Notes: generated by a model not told the origin, from the letters alone. Numbered from the stretch's first letter, positions 1-6,294 are shown. The stretch: DNA of 9,700 nucleotides from JOPF133 sp052144935 (GCA_052144935.1 JBKQPR010000314.1:1-9700); one strand, 5' to 3'. Numbers and translations: made by a program.

Positions 1-670
1 TGGACGATCCGAGCCAGAGACCCCTAAGCTCGGAGCGGGCCAACTGCTGAACCCGGATGCCACAGGAGCAAGTAAGCCTCAACGCATCAGTAGCTTACGG
101 GTTTCGCGACAGAAACTAGCTAAGCTAGGCGAGTCCCGCGGCCTGGCCACTCGGAAGCCGGCCCCAGACCCTGGCCTGCGGTTACTCCCTCGCTGGTCGC
201 CCAGTGTTTAGGAATCGGCGCGTCGACGGGCAGTAGAACCTGCCACCCGGCGGTCCAACGCCAAGTACTCGAACCGCCAACGCCATCCAGTCGTCGCGCA
301 TCGGGAACCAACACGCTGGCTCCGCCGATTCGGCCTCAGGACCGCTCCCCCAACGCGAATCGACCGCGACGAGCATGCGAAATAAGCCGCGGCCGCTTCG
401 CACCCGCTCTTCCAAAGCCCGTCAAGCCGCGGCGTCTTGCAAACCCCGCAGCGCCCGGAATCGGCCTGCGTCGGCCGAAGTGCCAACTCGGCCCCTCCGC
501 CGGAAGACGTTCACCAAGTTCGCGAATTATCTTTGCCCCTCCAACTCCCGCCACTCCAATCACTTACCATCCTGCCCGCTTTCTCCCCCACTACCCTCCG
601 ACTGCCCGCCGGATACAATGTGGCTTCGGGAGGGCTTCGCGAGAGCGATTTCGCCCCGAGGAAAGGGCTT

Positions 671-688
671 CCGGACACACCTGTCCGG
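671..688. repeat. Interrupted palindrome CCGGACA-N4-TGTCCGG
   Basis: Two 7-base arms, CCGGACA and TGTCCGG, flank a 4-base centre. The same half-sites recur in a perfect 18-bp palindrome 66 bp further right (centre to centre). The shared half-site suggests a dimeric DNA-binding protein or a repeat family; neither is identified here. Confidence 0.6.
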
Positions 689-736
689 TTCACCCCTGGT
701 TAACTCTTTTGGTTTCAACAAGGCCCTCCGAATTTC

Positions 737-754
737 CCGGACATGCATGTCCGG
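737..754. repeat. Perfect 18-bp palindrome CCGGACATGCATGTCCGG
   Basis: The sequence is identical to its own reverse complement over 18 bases. It lies about 50 bases before the gene fragment at 793-900 and shares CCGGACA/TGTCCGG half-sites with the palindrome at 671-688. It could be an operator or a repeat-family core. There is no T-run after it, so it is not a typical terminator. Confidence 0.65.
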
Positions 755-792
755 AATGGGTTCGTTACGGAAGAAATCACCGAAGAACCCCC

Positions 793-900
793 GATTGGAT
801 CGACATGGCCTTGGTCGGCCGCCGGCAGGCCTTCGCCGTCATCGCCAACAAATGCTCCGCCGCTCAGGCGCTGTCCCTGAAGCAGATGAAGGAGGCGCGC
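793..900 (+). pseudogene. Fragment of a conserved-looking protein gene
   Basis: One frame gives DWIDMALVGRRQAFAVIANK followed by CSAAQALSLKQMKEAR, which reads like the start of a helical protein domain. I have an impression of similar N-termini in acidobacterial proteins of unknown function, but cannot confirm it here. Protein-like sequence ends abruptly after about codon 36; the frame continues as low-complexity Arg/Pro text that is antisense to the kinase gene. A neighbouring frame just upstream (about 755-800) also looks somewhat protein-like (FVTEEITEEPPI), which would fit a frameshifted N-terminus. I treat it as a gene remnant; chance is possible. Confidence 0.3.
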
Positions 901-985
901 TGGGGGGACTCTGCCATTTTCGTCGTCACGGGTGGCCCGCAAGACCATGCCAGTTTCGCCTGCCCACCGATCCTTTTACAGCCTC

Positions 986-2035
986 TCATGCGCGGCTGCT
1001 GGAAGCCATGGGCGATTCGCAGGGAAAGCGCAACGACACGCGGTAGCGATCGCCGGAGGGTCCGGCTTCCATTTCCGCCTCCTCGCCATAGCGCACGCGC
1101 AGGCGGCGGCGGACATTTTCAAGGCCCAGCCCGAGGCTGCGGCCGGCGGCGGATTGGGGGTCGAAGGCGTTCTCCAGCAGGATTGCCACACCGGCGCCGC
1201 GGCGTTGAGCCTCCAGCCGGATGGCGCCGCCTTCCACCAGCCCGGCGATGCCGTGCTTCACGGCGTTTTCCACCAGCGGCTGGAGCAGCAGCGCGGGCAC
1301 CCGGCAGTCTTCGCAGCCGGGTTCGATCCGCTCGTGAACCGCCAGCCGCGCGCCGAAGCGCACCTGTTCCACTTCCAGATAGCTGCGCGCCAGCGCCAGC
1401 TCTTCCTTCAGCGGAATCGTCTCGCAGTCGCCCAACCGCAGGCTGCTGCGCAGAAAATCCGCCAGCCGGATGCACATTTCGCGGGCGCGCGGGCCATCCA
1501 CGGTGGCCAGGGCGCTGATGGAATGCAGGCTGTTGAAGAGGAAATGCGGGTTGAGCTGGAAGCGCAGAGCGTGCAGTTCCGCTTCGCGGGCCAGCGTACG
1601 CGCCTCGGCCGCGCGGCGCTCGGCCTCGCGCGATTCCCCGGCCGCCAGAACGGCATAGTGGATCCCGGCGGAAAGCAGGTAGAGCAGCGATCCCAGGGCG
1701 AACACCAGCGGCAGGCGCAGGATCGGCGCTCCCGGCAGATACTGGGCCAGCCGGGCGGCCGCCGTCAGGATCAGGCCGCCGATGGCCGAGGCCGCGATCC
1801 AGGTGGCCACCAGGCCCTCCAGGTTCCCCGGCCGCAACGGCCAGGCGCGGCAGATGGGCCACGGCGAGAGGCAGAAAAAGGCGTAGAGCAAGCATACCGG
1901 CGCCAGCAGCGCCACGGCGGCGGGCCATTGCGTGCCGGGCGTCTCGGGCGTGAGCCAGGCCAGCAACACCAGGATGGGCGCCCACACCAGCAGGTAGGCG
2001 ATCAGCCGCCGATAGGAAGCCAGAAGCGGATGCAT
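986..2035 (-). CDS. LytS-family membrane sensor histidine kinase
   Basis: The product is a 349-residue sensor kinase. The N-terminal third has about four hydrophobic membrane segments (roughly residues 11-29, 38-58, 75-95, 105-130), then a charged helix rich in Ala/Glu/Arg (132-156). The His_kinase box LNPHFLFNSLHSISAL has the predicted phosphoacceptor His164. The HATPase part shows the N-box ENAVKHGI (256-263) and a G-box GLGLENVRRRL (302-312). In this family such kinases autophosphorylate and pass phosphate to a LytTR-type response regulator. The ATG at 2035 lies 6 bp after the stop of the membrane-protein gene, so the two are co-transcribed. The stop overlaps an ATG (ATGA, 986-989), the usual translational coupling to the regulator gene, but what follows is not a regulator. 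The kinase itself looks complete. Confidence 0.9.
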   Translation of the reverse strand: MHPLLASYRRLIAYLLVWAPILVLLAWLTPETPGTQWPAAVALLAPVCLLYAFFCLSPWPICRAWPLRPGNLEGLVATWIAASAIGGLILTAAARLAQYLPGAPILRLPLVFALGSLLYLLSAGIHYAVLAAGESREAERRAAEARTLAREAELHALRFQLNPHFLFNSLHSISALATVDGPRAREMCIRLADFLRSSLRLGDCETIPLKEELALARSYLEVEQVRFGARLAVHERIEPGCEDCRVPALLLQPLVENAVKHGIAGLVEGGAIRLEAQRRGAGVAILLENAFDPQSAAGRSLGLGLENVRRRLRVRYGEEAEMEAGPSGDRYRVSLRFPCESPMASSSRA

Positions 2036-2041
2036 CGCCGC

Positions 2042-2857
2042 TCAGTTCTTGATGTCGATGCCGCCGAAGACCGCCGAGCCGCGCAGGAACAGCCTCTTCA
2101 CTCCGGGCAGCGTGGAGTCGGGATGGACGGTCCGATCGTCGCAGCCGCCGAAAACCGCGGTCACCTCCAACACGACATCCCAGGACTCGGGCACTTTGAT
2201 GTCGAAGCCGCCGAAGATGGCGTTCACCACCAGGACTGCGGAATCGCCGGCAATGCCTGCTTTTCGCAAATCGACGTCGAAGCCGCCGAAGACGGCGGAG
2301 AGCTCGCCGCCGCGGAAATCGGGCGTGACGATTCTCCGCTTGCCGCCGCTGAAGATGGCACTCTCGTTCAGCGTCCCCGGGGCTGGGCCGGAGCCGGAGC
2401 CGGGGCCGGAACCAGGGCTGGCGCTGGAGTTGGAGCCGCCGCCCCACCCGCCCCCCTGAAAGGTCCCCACCCTTTGCAAGAGCAGGAGAGCGCCCAGGCC
2501 GATCAGAAACAAGGGCCACAGATCGCCGATCGAAACGTCCCAAAACCCGAGGTTGGGCGCCAGGAAGATGGCCCCCAAAACGAGCAGGATGGCGCCGCCG
2601 GTGCGGCCGCTATGGTCCGGAGAGTCCACCAGTTTGACCAGGCCCACGGCAATCAGAATCACCGGCCAGTAGCGCCACACATCGTGAAAGTAAAAGATGT
2701 GCATGTTGTTGAGGAAGAAAATCGCGCCAACGGCGATCAGCACAATGGCCGGCACCAGGCCGGCGTGGCGATGCCTGTTGCGGCGATTCCAGCGGCGCTC
2801 CCAGCGGCGATCCCAATTGTCGCGATCGAAGCCGCGATTTTCGAAGTTCGGTTCCAT
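2042..2857 (-). CDS. LiaF-like / DUF5668-type 4TM membrane protein
   Basis: This 271-residue protein has a basic, Arg/Trp-rich N-terminus (residues 10-30, likely cytoplasmic), four membrane segments (about 33-52, 62-79, 88-102, 113-128), a Gly/Ser/Pro linker (135-162) and a C-terminal domain. That domain carries regularly spaced 'FGGxD' turns: SAVFGGFDVDL (188), NAIFGGFDIKV (212), TAVFGGCD (233) and SAVFGGIDIKN (261), with a related IFSGG at 168. The pattern fits a stacked beta structure as in the C-terminal domain of LiaF/YvqF. LiaF-like proteins in other bacteria modulate envelope-stress two-component systems, and adjacency to the LytS-type kinase supports a similar role. It is the first gene of the operon. 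The ATG at 2857 has only a weak ribosome-binding site. Possible regulatory repeats lie about 44-73 bp upstream. Confidence 0.85.
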   Translation of the reverse strand: MEPNFENRGFDRDNWDRRWERRWNRRNRHRHAGLVPAIVLIAVGAIFFLNNMHIFYFHDVWRYWPVILIAVGLVKLVDSPDHSGRTGGAILLVLGAIFLAPNLGFWDVSIGDLWPLFLIGLGALLLLQRVGTFQGGGWGGGSNSSASPGSGPGSGSGPAPGTLNESAIFSGGKRRIVTPDFRGGELSAVFGGFDVDLRKAGIAGDSAVLVVNAIFGGFDIKVPESWDVVLEVTAVFGGCDDRTVHPDSTLPGVKRLFLRGSAVFGGIDIKN

Positions 2858-2900
2858 GACTTCAGCCTACGCCGCCGGCCTCGCCGCTTCCCGCGCGATT

Positions 2901-2930
2901 CGGTGAATGCCGCAGGAATACCGGTGAATG
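2901..2930 (-). promoter_or_regulatory. 9-bp direct repeat with 12-bp spacing upstream of membrane-protein/kinase operon
   Basis: CGGTGAATG occurs twice (2901-2909 and 2922-2930; CATTCACCG on the operon strand), 21 bp apart, which is two helical turns. LytTR-type regulators typically bind two roughly 9-bp direct repeats separated by about 12-13 bp, and this operon encodes a LytS-type kinase. A role as the operator of the cognate (now missing) regulator is therefore plausible but inferred. Confidence 0.4.
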
Positions 2931-2965
2931 GAGCTTTCGTTCCGGCATGTGCCAAACTGAACAAG

Positions 2966-3247
2966 GGCGAAACAATCGCGGGGTGCCCTCTGGTGCCGGT
3001 GCCCTCTGGTGCCGGTGCCCTCTGGTGCCGGTGTCCTCTGGGCGGGTGTCCTCTGGAGCCGGTGCCCTCTGGTGCCGGTGCCCTCGGGTGCCGGTGTCCT
3101 CTGGTGCCGGTGCCCTCGGGTGCCGGTGTCCACTGGGCCGGCGCCCTCTGGGCCGGTGTCCTTTGGGCCGGCTCGGAGAGCGCGTCGCGGCTCGGTACGG
3201 CGCTGTTTCGGACGCGGGCCGAGAGGGCGCCCCGCGGTTGTTTCGCC
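2966..3247. repeat. Inverted-repeat-bounded element between liaF-like gene and hom
   Basis: The arm at 2966-2991 matches the reverse complement of 3222-3247 at 24 of 26 positions (hand alignment). Both begin GGCGAAACAA and end GCCCTCT, with T/C differences at two sites. The left arm runs into the first unit of the 16-bp tandem repeat; the right arm's inner end resembles one unit in inverted orientation. A 52-bp unique spacer (3170-3221) separates the tandem array from the right arm. I see no transposase and no clear target-site duplication. The right arm stops one base before the hom Shine-Dalgarno. It may be a non-autonomous (MITE-like) insertion or a structured regulatory region. Confidence 0.6.
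2982..3169. repeat. Minisatellite of about 12 units (16 and 15 bp)
   Basis: The consensus unit is GGTGCCCTCTGGTGCC. Units start at 2982, 2998, 3014, 3030, 3045, 3061, 3077, 3093, 3109, 3125, 3140 and 3155. Those at 3030, 3125, 3140 and 3155 are 15 bp, the rest 16 bp. The first three are identical. Later ones vary (GGTGTCC, CTCGGG, GGGCC), with an alternating CTCGGG/TCCTCTGG pattern between 3077 and 3124. A 16-bp period is not a multiple of three, so a protein-coding explanation is unlikely even though the frames stay open. Slippage during replication is the simplest origin. Confidence 0.9.
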
Positions 3248-3251
3248 GGAG
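3248..3251 (+). promoter_or_regulatory. Shine-Dalgarno deciding the TTG start of hom
   Basis: GGAG lies 8 bases before the TTG at 3260-3262. No in-frame ATG or GTG lies close enough to encode the expected short N-terminus. The glycine-rich nucleotide-binding motif begins only a few residues after the TTG, as normal for this family. Confidence 0.75.
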
Positions 3252-3259
3252 TTGCACCT

Positions 3260-4219
3260 TTGAAACTTGCACTGATCGGTTACGGCAACGTGGGGCGCGC
3301 GCTGGCGCGGCTGATTGGGCGGAAACGCCGCGAATATCCGTTCACGATTACGGGCATCCACACCCTGCGGCATGGCACGGCGGTGGATGCGGGCGGCCTC
3401 GAAGAGGAGCCGGTTTTTGGCCCGCGAGCGGCCTCCATCGAAGATTTTCTGGACGCCGCGGGAGCGCGCATCGCGGTCGAACTGACCACCCTCGAGCCTT
3501 CAACCGGCGAGCCGGCCATTGCGCACATCCGCGCCGCTTTCGCCCGCGGCATGCACGTGGCCACGGCCAACAAAGGGCCGCTGGCCCACGCCTACGCCGC
3601 GTTGCGCGAAGAGGCCGCGCGGGCCGGGGTGGGCTTCCGCTTCGAATCGGCGGTGATGGATGGCGCGCCGGTGTTCAACCTGTGGCATCGCAATTTGCCG
3701 GGCGTCAAGGTGCTGGGTTTTGCGGGGGTGTTGAACTCCACTTCGAAGGTGGTGATCGAGACCATGGAGCGCGGAGGGTCGCTCGAAGACGGCTTGGCCA
3801 GGGCGCGCGCCATGGGAATCACCGAGGCGGATGGCGCATTCGACGTGGAGGGCTGGGACTCCGCCGCCAAGACCGCCGCGCTGGCCAACGTGCTGCTGGA
3901 CGCGCGCGTCACGCCGCAGCGGATTTCGACGCGCGGCATCACGCGGCTGACGCCCGAGCGGGTAATGGAGATCGCGCGCCAGGGCAAAACCGTGCGGCTG
4001 GTGAGCCGCGGCCGCCGCACGTCCACGGGGGCCAGCCTGCGAGTGCGCGCCGAAGTGCTGGACCGCCGCGACCTGCTGGCGTGTACGCCGGGCACTTCCA
4101 ACCTGATCCTGTTCGACACCGACTTGATGGGCACATTCGGCACGGTCTCGATTAACCCCGGGGTGGAGCAGACGGCCTATGGGGTGTTCAGCGATCTGGT
4201 GAATTTGAAGCGCTTGTAG
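3260..4219 (+). CDS. hom: Homoserine dehydrogenase, short form without ACT domain
   Basis: The enzyme reduces aspartate 4-semialdehyde to homoserine with NAD(P)H, at the branch to threonine and methionine. With the TTG start it has 319 residues. It begins MKLALIGYGNVGRALARLIG, a Rossmann GxGxxG-type dinucleotide-binding motif. It also shows ATANKGPLA (102-110, with the conserved Asn-Lys), ESAVMDGAPVF (129-139), GVLNSTSKVVIETM (156-169) and the substrate-binding stretch ITEADGAFDVEGWDSAAKTAALAN (187-210), where Asp200 and Lys204 match the catalytic Asp/Lys pair of the family. Length and the absence of sequence after about residue 319 show that the C-terminal ACT regulatory domain of many bacterial enzymes is missing, so feedback control may differ. 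The gene stands alone and is divergent from the kinase operon. A wider open frame running in from 932 is antisense to that operon and is not part of the gene. Confidence 0.88.
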   Translation: MKLALIGYGNVGRALARLIGRKRREYPFTITGIHTLRHGTAVDAGGLEEEPVFGPRAASIEDFLDAAGARIAVELTTLEPSTGEPAIAHIRAAFARGMHVATANKGPLAHAYAALREEAARAGVGFRFESAVMDGAPVFNLWHRNLPGVKVLGFAGVLNSTSKVVIETMERGGSLEDGLARARAMGITEADGAFDVEGWDSAAKTAALANVLLDARVTPQRISTRGITRLTPERVMEIARQGKTVRLVSRGRRTSTGASLRVRAEVLDRRDLLACTPGTSNLILFDTDLMGTFGTVSINPGVEQTAYGVFSDLVNLKRL

Positions 4220-4395
4220 TTCCGCGGAGGCCACTCGCCGCGCGGCGTGCGGTGAAGCCGGGTACAAATACAGCTAGGAAACGTGCCGGAAACGTGGTAT
4301 GTTTAAAGTGCCTTTTAAAAGTCCCGTCTGAACTTGGCCGAACTGTGATCGCCTGGTCTAGCCCGCACAATTGAAAGACAGAAGGAATTTTGTAA
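4220..4395 (+). promoter_or_regulatory. Leader/promoter region of the RRM gene
   Basis: This stretch is clearly AT-richer than its surroundings from about 4260 on. It contains a tandem repeat, GGAAACGTG (4277-4285 and 4288-4296, 11-bp period), a palindrome CTTTTAAAAG (about 4312-4321), and an AAGGA ribosome-binding site at 4382-4386, nine bases before the GTG start. A GC palindrome, CGCCGCGCGGCG, follows the hom stop but has no T-run. I cannot fix a -35/-10 pair with confidence. Confidence 0.4.
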
Positions 4396-4734
4396 GTGAA
4401 GAATATTTTTGTAGGCAATCTGGATTTTGCGGCTACCGAGTCGTCCATCCGATCACTTTTCGAGCCATACGGCAGTGTGGATCGCGTTAACTTAGTAACC
4501 GACCGTGAGACCGGCCGTTCGCGTGGGTTCGCTTTCGTCGAAATGGCCGACGCAGCTCAGGCGGATAAGGCCATCGCGGCCCTGAATGGCTACAACCTGG
4601 ACGGCCGGGCGTTGAACATCAACGAAGCGCGCCCGAAGACCGAAGGCGGCGGCCGCGGATTTGGCGGCGGCGGTGGTGGGCGGCCCCAAGGTGGTGGCGG
4701 TGGTGGACGCCAGCGGCGCGAACCCCGCTGGTAG
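4396..4734 (+). CDS. RRM-domain RNA-binding protein with glycine-rich tail
   Basis: This 112-residue protein consists of one RNA recognition motif and a Gly/Arg tail. RNP2 is IFVGNL (residues 4-9) and RNP1 is RGFAFVEM (43-50), with the aromatic residues that stack on RNA bases in place. The tail (about 84-112) is mostly glycine with scattered Arg and ends in EPRW. The layout is that of bacterial Rbp-type single-RRM proteins, best known from cyanobacteria, which bind RNA and are often cold-induced. The start is GTG at 4396, preceded by AAGGA at nine bases' spacing. An intrinsic terminator overlaps the last codons, so most transcripts should end here. Specific RNA targets cannot be read from the sequence. 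Confidence 0.9.
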   Translation: MKNIFVGNLDFAATESSIRSLFEPYGSVDRVNLVTDRETGRSRGFAFVEMADAAQADKAIAALNGYNLDGRALNINEARPKTEGGGRGFGGGGGGRPQGGGGGGRQRREPRW

Positions 4735-4741
4735 TTTTTTT
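4709..4741 (+). terminator. Intrinsic terminator overlapping the RRM stop codon
   Basis: CCAGCGG (4710-4716) pairs with CCGCTGG (4725-4731) across an 8-base loop, extendable by a G-U pair. TAG and seven consecutive T follow (4735-4741). The left arm encodes the protein's last residues and the stop codon lies between stem and T-run. It separates the RRM gene from the small gene at 4776. Confidence 0.7.
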
Positions 4742-4775
4742 CGGCCGCTCCGTTCGGCCCAGAACTTGGAAATAA

Positions 4776-4976
4776 ATGGAAACCTTCAAGAAACGTCAAA
4801 AAGAAATGCAACGGCTGGAACGCCAGAGGGATAAGGCCGCCAAGCGGATGGAGCGCAAGCTGCACCGCGGCACCGGGTCCGATTCGCCGGCTGAGACGCC
4901 GGTTGACGTTCCAGAGGCGCAGCCCGGGGCGCAGTCCGAAGATAAGCCAGCGATCGAACCAAGGCCCGCCCAGTAG
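4776..4976 (+). CDS. Small highly charged protein, unknown function
   Basis: The product has 66 residues. The first half (residues 1-30) is a Lys/Arg/Glu-rich helix likely to be amphipathic or coiled (KKRQKEMQRLERQRDKAAKR). The second half is disordered-looking, rich in Pro, Glu, Ala and Asp, and ends PRPAQ. GGA lies five bases before the ATG. It lies 41 bp after the RRM gene and behind its terminator, so it could be expressed by read-through or from its own promoter. The basic N-terminal helix could contact RNA or ribosomes, but I recognise no family. Coding status rests on the clear start, the ribosome-binding site and the biased composition. Confidence 0.6.
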   Translation: METFKKRQKEMQRLERQRDKAAKRMERKLHRGTGSDSPAETPVDVPEAQPGAQSEDKPAIEPRPAQ

Positions 4977-5029
4977 CTCTTAACGTCCAAGCTGTGCTGG
5001 TGCGTGGTGGGCCGCTCGAAGGGGGCATT

Positions 5030-5431
5030 ATGGAAGTCAGATACTTGGGGTTCGAGCAGCAACAGAACGCGCGCACATACCGGTTTGAGGTCATCGAAAA
5101 GGGCCAGGCGCCCAGACGCTTCGTGGTGATTGCGGATCTGGGGCTGTTTCTCGTTCACCATGTGGGCATCCAGGAAGGTCCCACGCTGTGTGCCAGCAAG
5201 CTCACCGCGGACCTGGAAAAGAACTTCGACGGAGCGCACGAACTCACGGGCGACGATCTGCGGTCGCACGCGGATGCCCGTATCCTGGCGGAAGCGCACC
5301 GGGCCGAGATGCGCAAGGGCACTCGCCGCCGTCCTGCGCCTTCGGCCGCCGCAGCCGCGGCGGGGGAGGAACGATCTCCCTGGAGAAACTTCGGCCTCTC
5401 GAAACCACCGGACGCCGTTTGGAAATCGTAG
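5030..5431 (+). CDS. Conserved-looking hypothetical protein, 133 aa
   Basis: I chose the ATG at 5030 because a purine-rich GAAGGGGG lies just before it and the protein starts well (MEVRYLGFEQQQNARTYRFE). A longer frame begins at 4994 but adds only a poor Gly-rich stretch. Residues 1-50 look like a compact alpha/beta fold (YRFEVIEKGQAPRRFVVIADLGLFLVHHVGIQEGP), followed by helices (56-95) and a basic, Ala-rich disordered tail (97-133). No signal peptide or membrane segment is present. I recognise no named domain; it resembles small uncharacterised proteins I associate with Acidobacteria, which is an impression only. It lies 53 bp after the preceding small gene, so co-transcription is likely. 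Confidence 0.65.
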   Translation: MEVRYLGFEQQQNARTYRFEVIEKGQAPRRFVVIADLGLFLVHHVGIQEGPTLCASKLTADLEKNFDGAHELTGDDLRSHADARILAEAHRAEMRKGTRRRPAPSAAAAAAGEERSPWRNFGLSKPPDAVWKS

Positions 5432-5476
5432 CGGGCTCCGTCGAACGACTTGGATCTCCATCCGAGCGATTTCCCA

Positions 5477-5764
5477 TCAATGAAAGTTATGCGATTCTGC
5501 CGCCGCGCCGGCTGGTAGCCCTTCCACGCGGCCGGCCTTGACCGCCACCACTCCCTCGACATTTTGCGGCACCCCATCGATCGGCAGGAACGGCTCCGAT
5601 AGCACCTGGAGTTTGTAGCGGTCGAAGGTGGCCGGCGTGACGATGGCGTTGAGCACGCCGGTTTCATCCTCCATGCTCAGGAAGACGAAGCCGTTGGCGG
5701 TGCCAGGGCGCTGGCGAACGATCACCGAGCCGGCCATCCGCACCAGGCGGCCGTTGGGCATGCG
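5477..5764 (-). pseudogene. Partial duplicate of the dnaE2 3' end (OB-fold domain)
   Basis: These 288 bp align without gaps to the last 288 bp of the dnaE2 gene at 6591-6878, in the same orientation and including the same stop position. By hand count about 23 bases differ (roughly 92% identity), with most differences in the last 24 bp before the stop. The encoded stretch starts PNGRLVRMAGSVIVRQRPGT and contains the OB-fold nucleic-acid-binding domain only. About seven residues differ from the full gene, including two Leu-to-Pro changes in the LPIDGVPQ stretch, which suggests relaxed constraint. No polymerase sequence lies upstream: similarity stops sharply at 5764. A frame with ATG at 5809 or 5761 is open throughout, so a free OB-domain peptide cannot be excluded. 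Confidence 0.85.
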
Positions 5765-5970
5765 CCTTCGCGCTGACCGCGTTGTTGGGCGATGAACCGG
5801 ATCAGGCAAGATTTTCCCACTCCTCGGGATCGATAGATCGATATGGGATTGGCTGGGAAGGGGTCCGCCGCAAATTCGATCGGTTCAGGCTGGCCGAAGA
5901 TGTCCGTTTTGTCCGTTCCGTTTGTCTCGACGTTGCATAGGTGATGCGCATTGAGGCACACTGATTCCAT
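5765..5970 (+). promoter_or_regulatory. Upstream region of the RHH gene with TGTCCGTT direct repeat
   Basis: Between the dnaE2 fragment and the RHH gene I see no gene. TGTCCGTT occurs twice, at 5901-5908 and 5910-5917 (9-bp period), and ATCGAT is repeated at 5829-5834 and 5837-5842. Ribbon-helix-helix proteins often repress their own operon by binding short tandem sites upstream, so the TGTCCGTT pair, about 54 bp before the start, is a candidate operator. No clear promoter boxes are visible. Confidence 0.3.
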
Positions 5971-6294
5971 ATGCCTCATCCGGAAGCAAACACGCCGAGT
6001 GGCGGCCGGAAAGCCGGTCCGCGCAGATCCAAACCGAACCGCCGGAGCAAGCCTGGACCGCGCTATAGCGTCGGCCTTCCGTCCGCGGTCGCCACCGAGG
6101 TGAAACGGTACGCCGAGACGATTGACGTCAGCGTGAGCAAGGCGATTGCCGCGCTCGTACGCCTTGGCCTGGAAAACCAGGCGAACCGAAAGCGCGAGTT
6201 TTTCAAAAGGCTGAAAGAGAACCTTGCCAAGGACGATCCGAAGGAACAGGACCGACTGGTGGATGAGTTCCGCACTCTGATCATGGGCCGTTGA
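5971..6294 (+). CDS. Ribbon-helix-helix (CopG/Arc-like) DNA-binding protein
   Basis: This 107-residue protein begins with a basic, disordered tail (residues 10-30, many Arg/Lys/Pro/Ser). The segment RYSVGLPSAVATEVKRYAET (31-50) then IDVSVSKAIAALVRLGLENQ (51-70) has the pattern of a short beta strand, helix A and helix B joined by a turn, the RHH fold used by CopG and Arc. The C-terminal third (70-107) is charged and helical (FFKRLKENLAKDDPKEQDRL), as in the toxin-binding part of many RHH antitoxins. The next gene starts 3 bp after the stop, typical of toxin-antitoxin or regulator-partner pairs. GAGG lies 14 bases before the ATG, which is rather far. It sits between the two dnaE2 3'-end copies. 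The antitoxin role is an inference from layout. Confidence 0.7.
   Translation: MPHPEANTPSGGRKAGPRRSKPNRRSKPGPRYSVGLPSAVATEVKRYAETIDVSVSKAIAALVRLGLENQANRKREFFKRLKENLAKDDPKEQDRLVDEFRTLIMGR

Larger units (their letters stand above)
1..792. other. Region without a supported gene
   Basis: No reading frame on either strand reads like a protein. The open frames are short, overlap each other and are rich in Arg/Pro/Ser, as expected from random high-GC sequence. Positions about 535-610 are strongly pyrimidine-rich on the plus strand. The only ordered structures I see are the two TGTCCGG palindromes at 671-688 and 737-754 and a small near-palindrome, CTAGCTAAGCTAG, at 116-128. A TACAAT hexamer at about 613-618 looks like a -10 box but has no convincing -35 partner. 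The region probably consists of decayed or rearranged sequence to the left of the broken kinase operon. Confidence 0.5.

Noticed and set aside
375..1046. A 223-codon plus-strand frame
   Set aside because: Arg/Pro/Ser-rich with no domain-like stretch; competing frames of similar quality overlap it on both strands.
2935..2960. TTGGCACATGCC on the minus strand as a sigma-54 promoter
   Set aside because: The -24 TGGCAC half is present but no GC at the required 10-bp spacing or TTGC-like -12 element follows.
2982..3169. Tandem repeat as a repetitive protein or a CRISPR array
   Set aside because: The 16-bp period shifts the frame each unit, and there are no unique spacers between units.
932..4219. 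A 1095-codon plus-strand frame covering the kinase operon, the minisatellite and hom
   Set aside because: Only the last 319 codons are homoserine dehydrogenase. The rest is antisense to two well-supported minus-strand genes and has the His/Gln/Arg/Gly/Ala-rich composition of a high-GC shadow frame.
4231..4262. GC palindrome after hom as an intrinsic terminator
   Set aside because: The self-complementary core has no following T-run and a very short loop.
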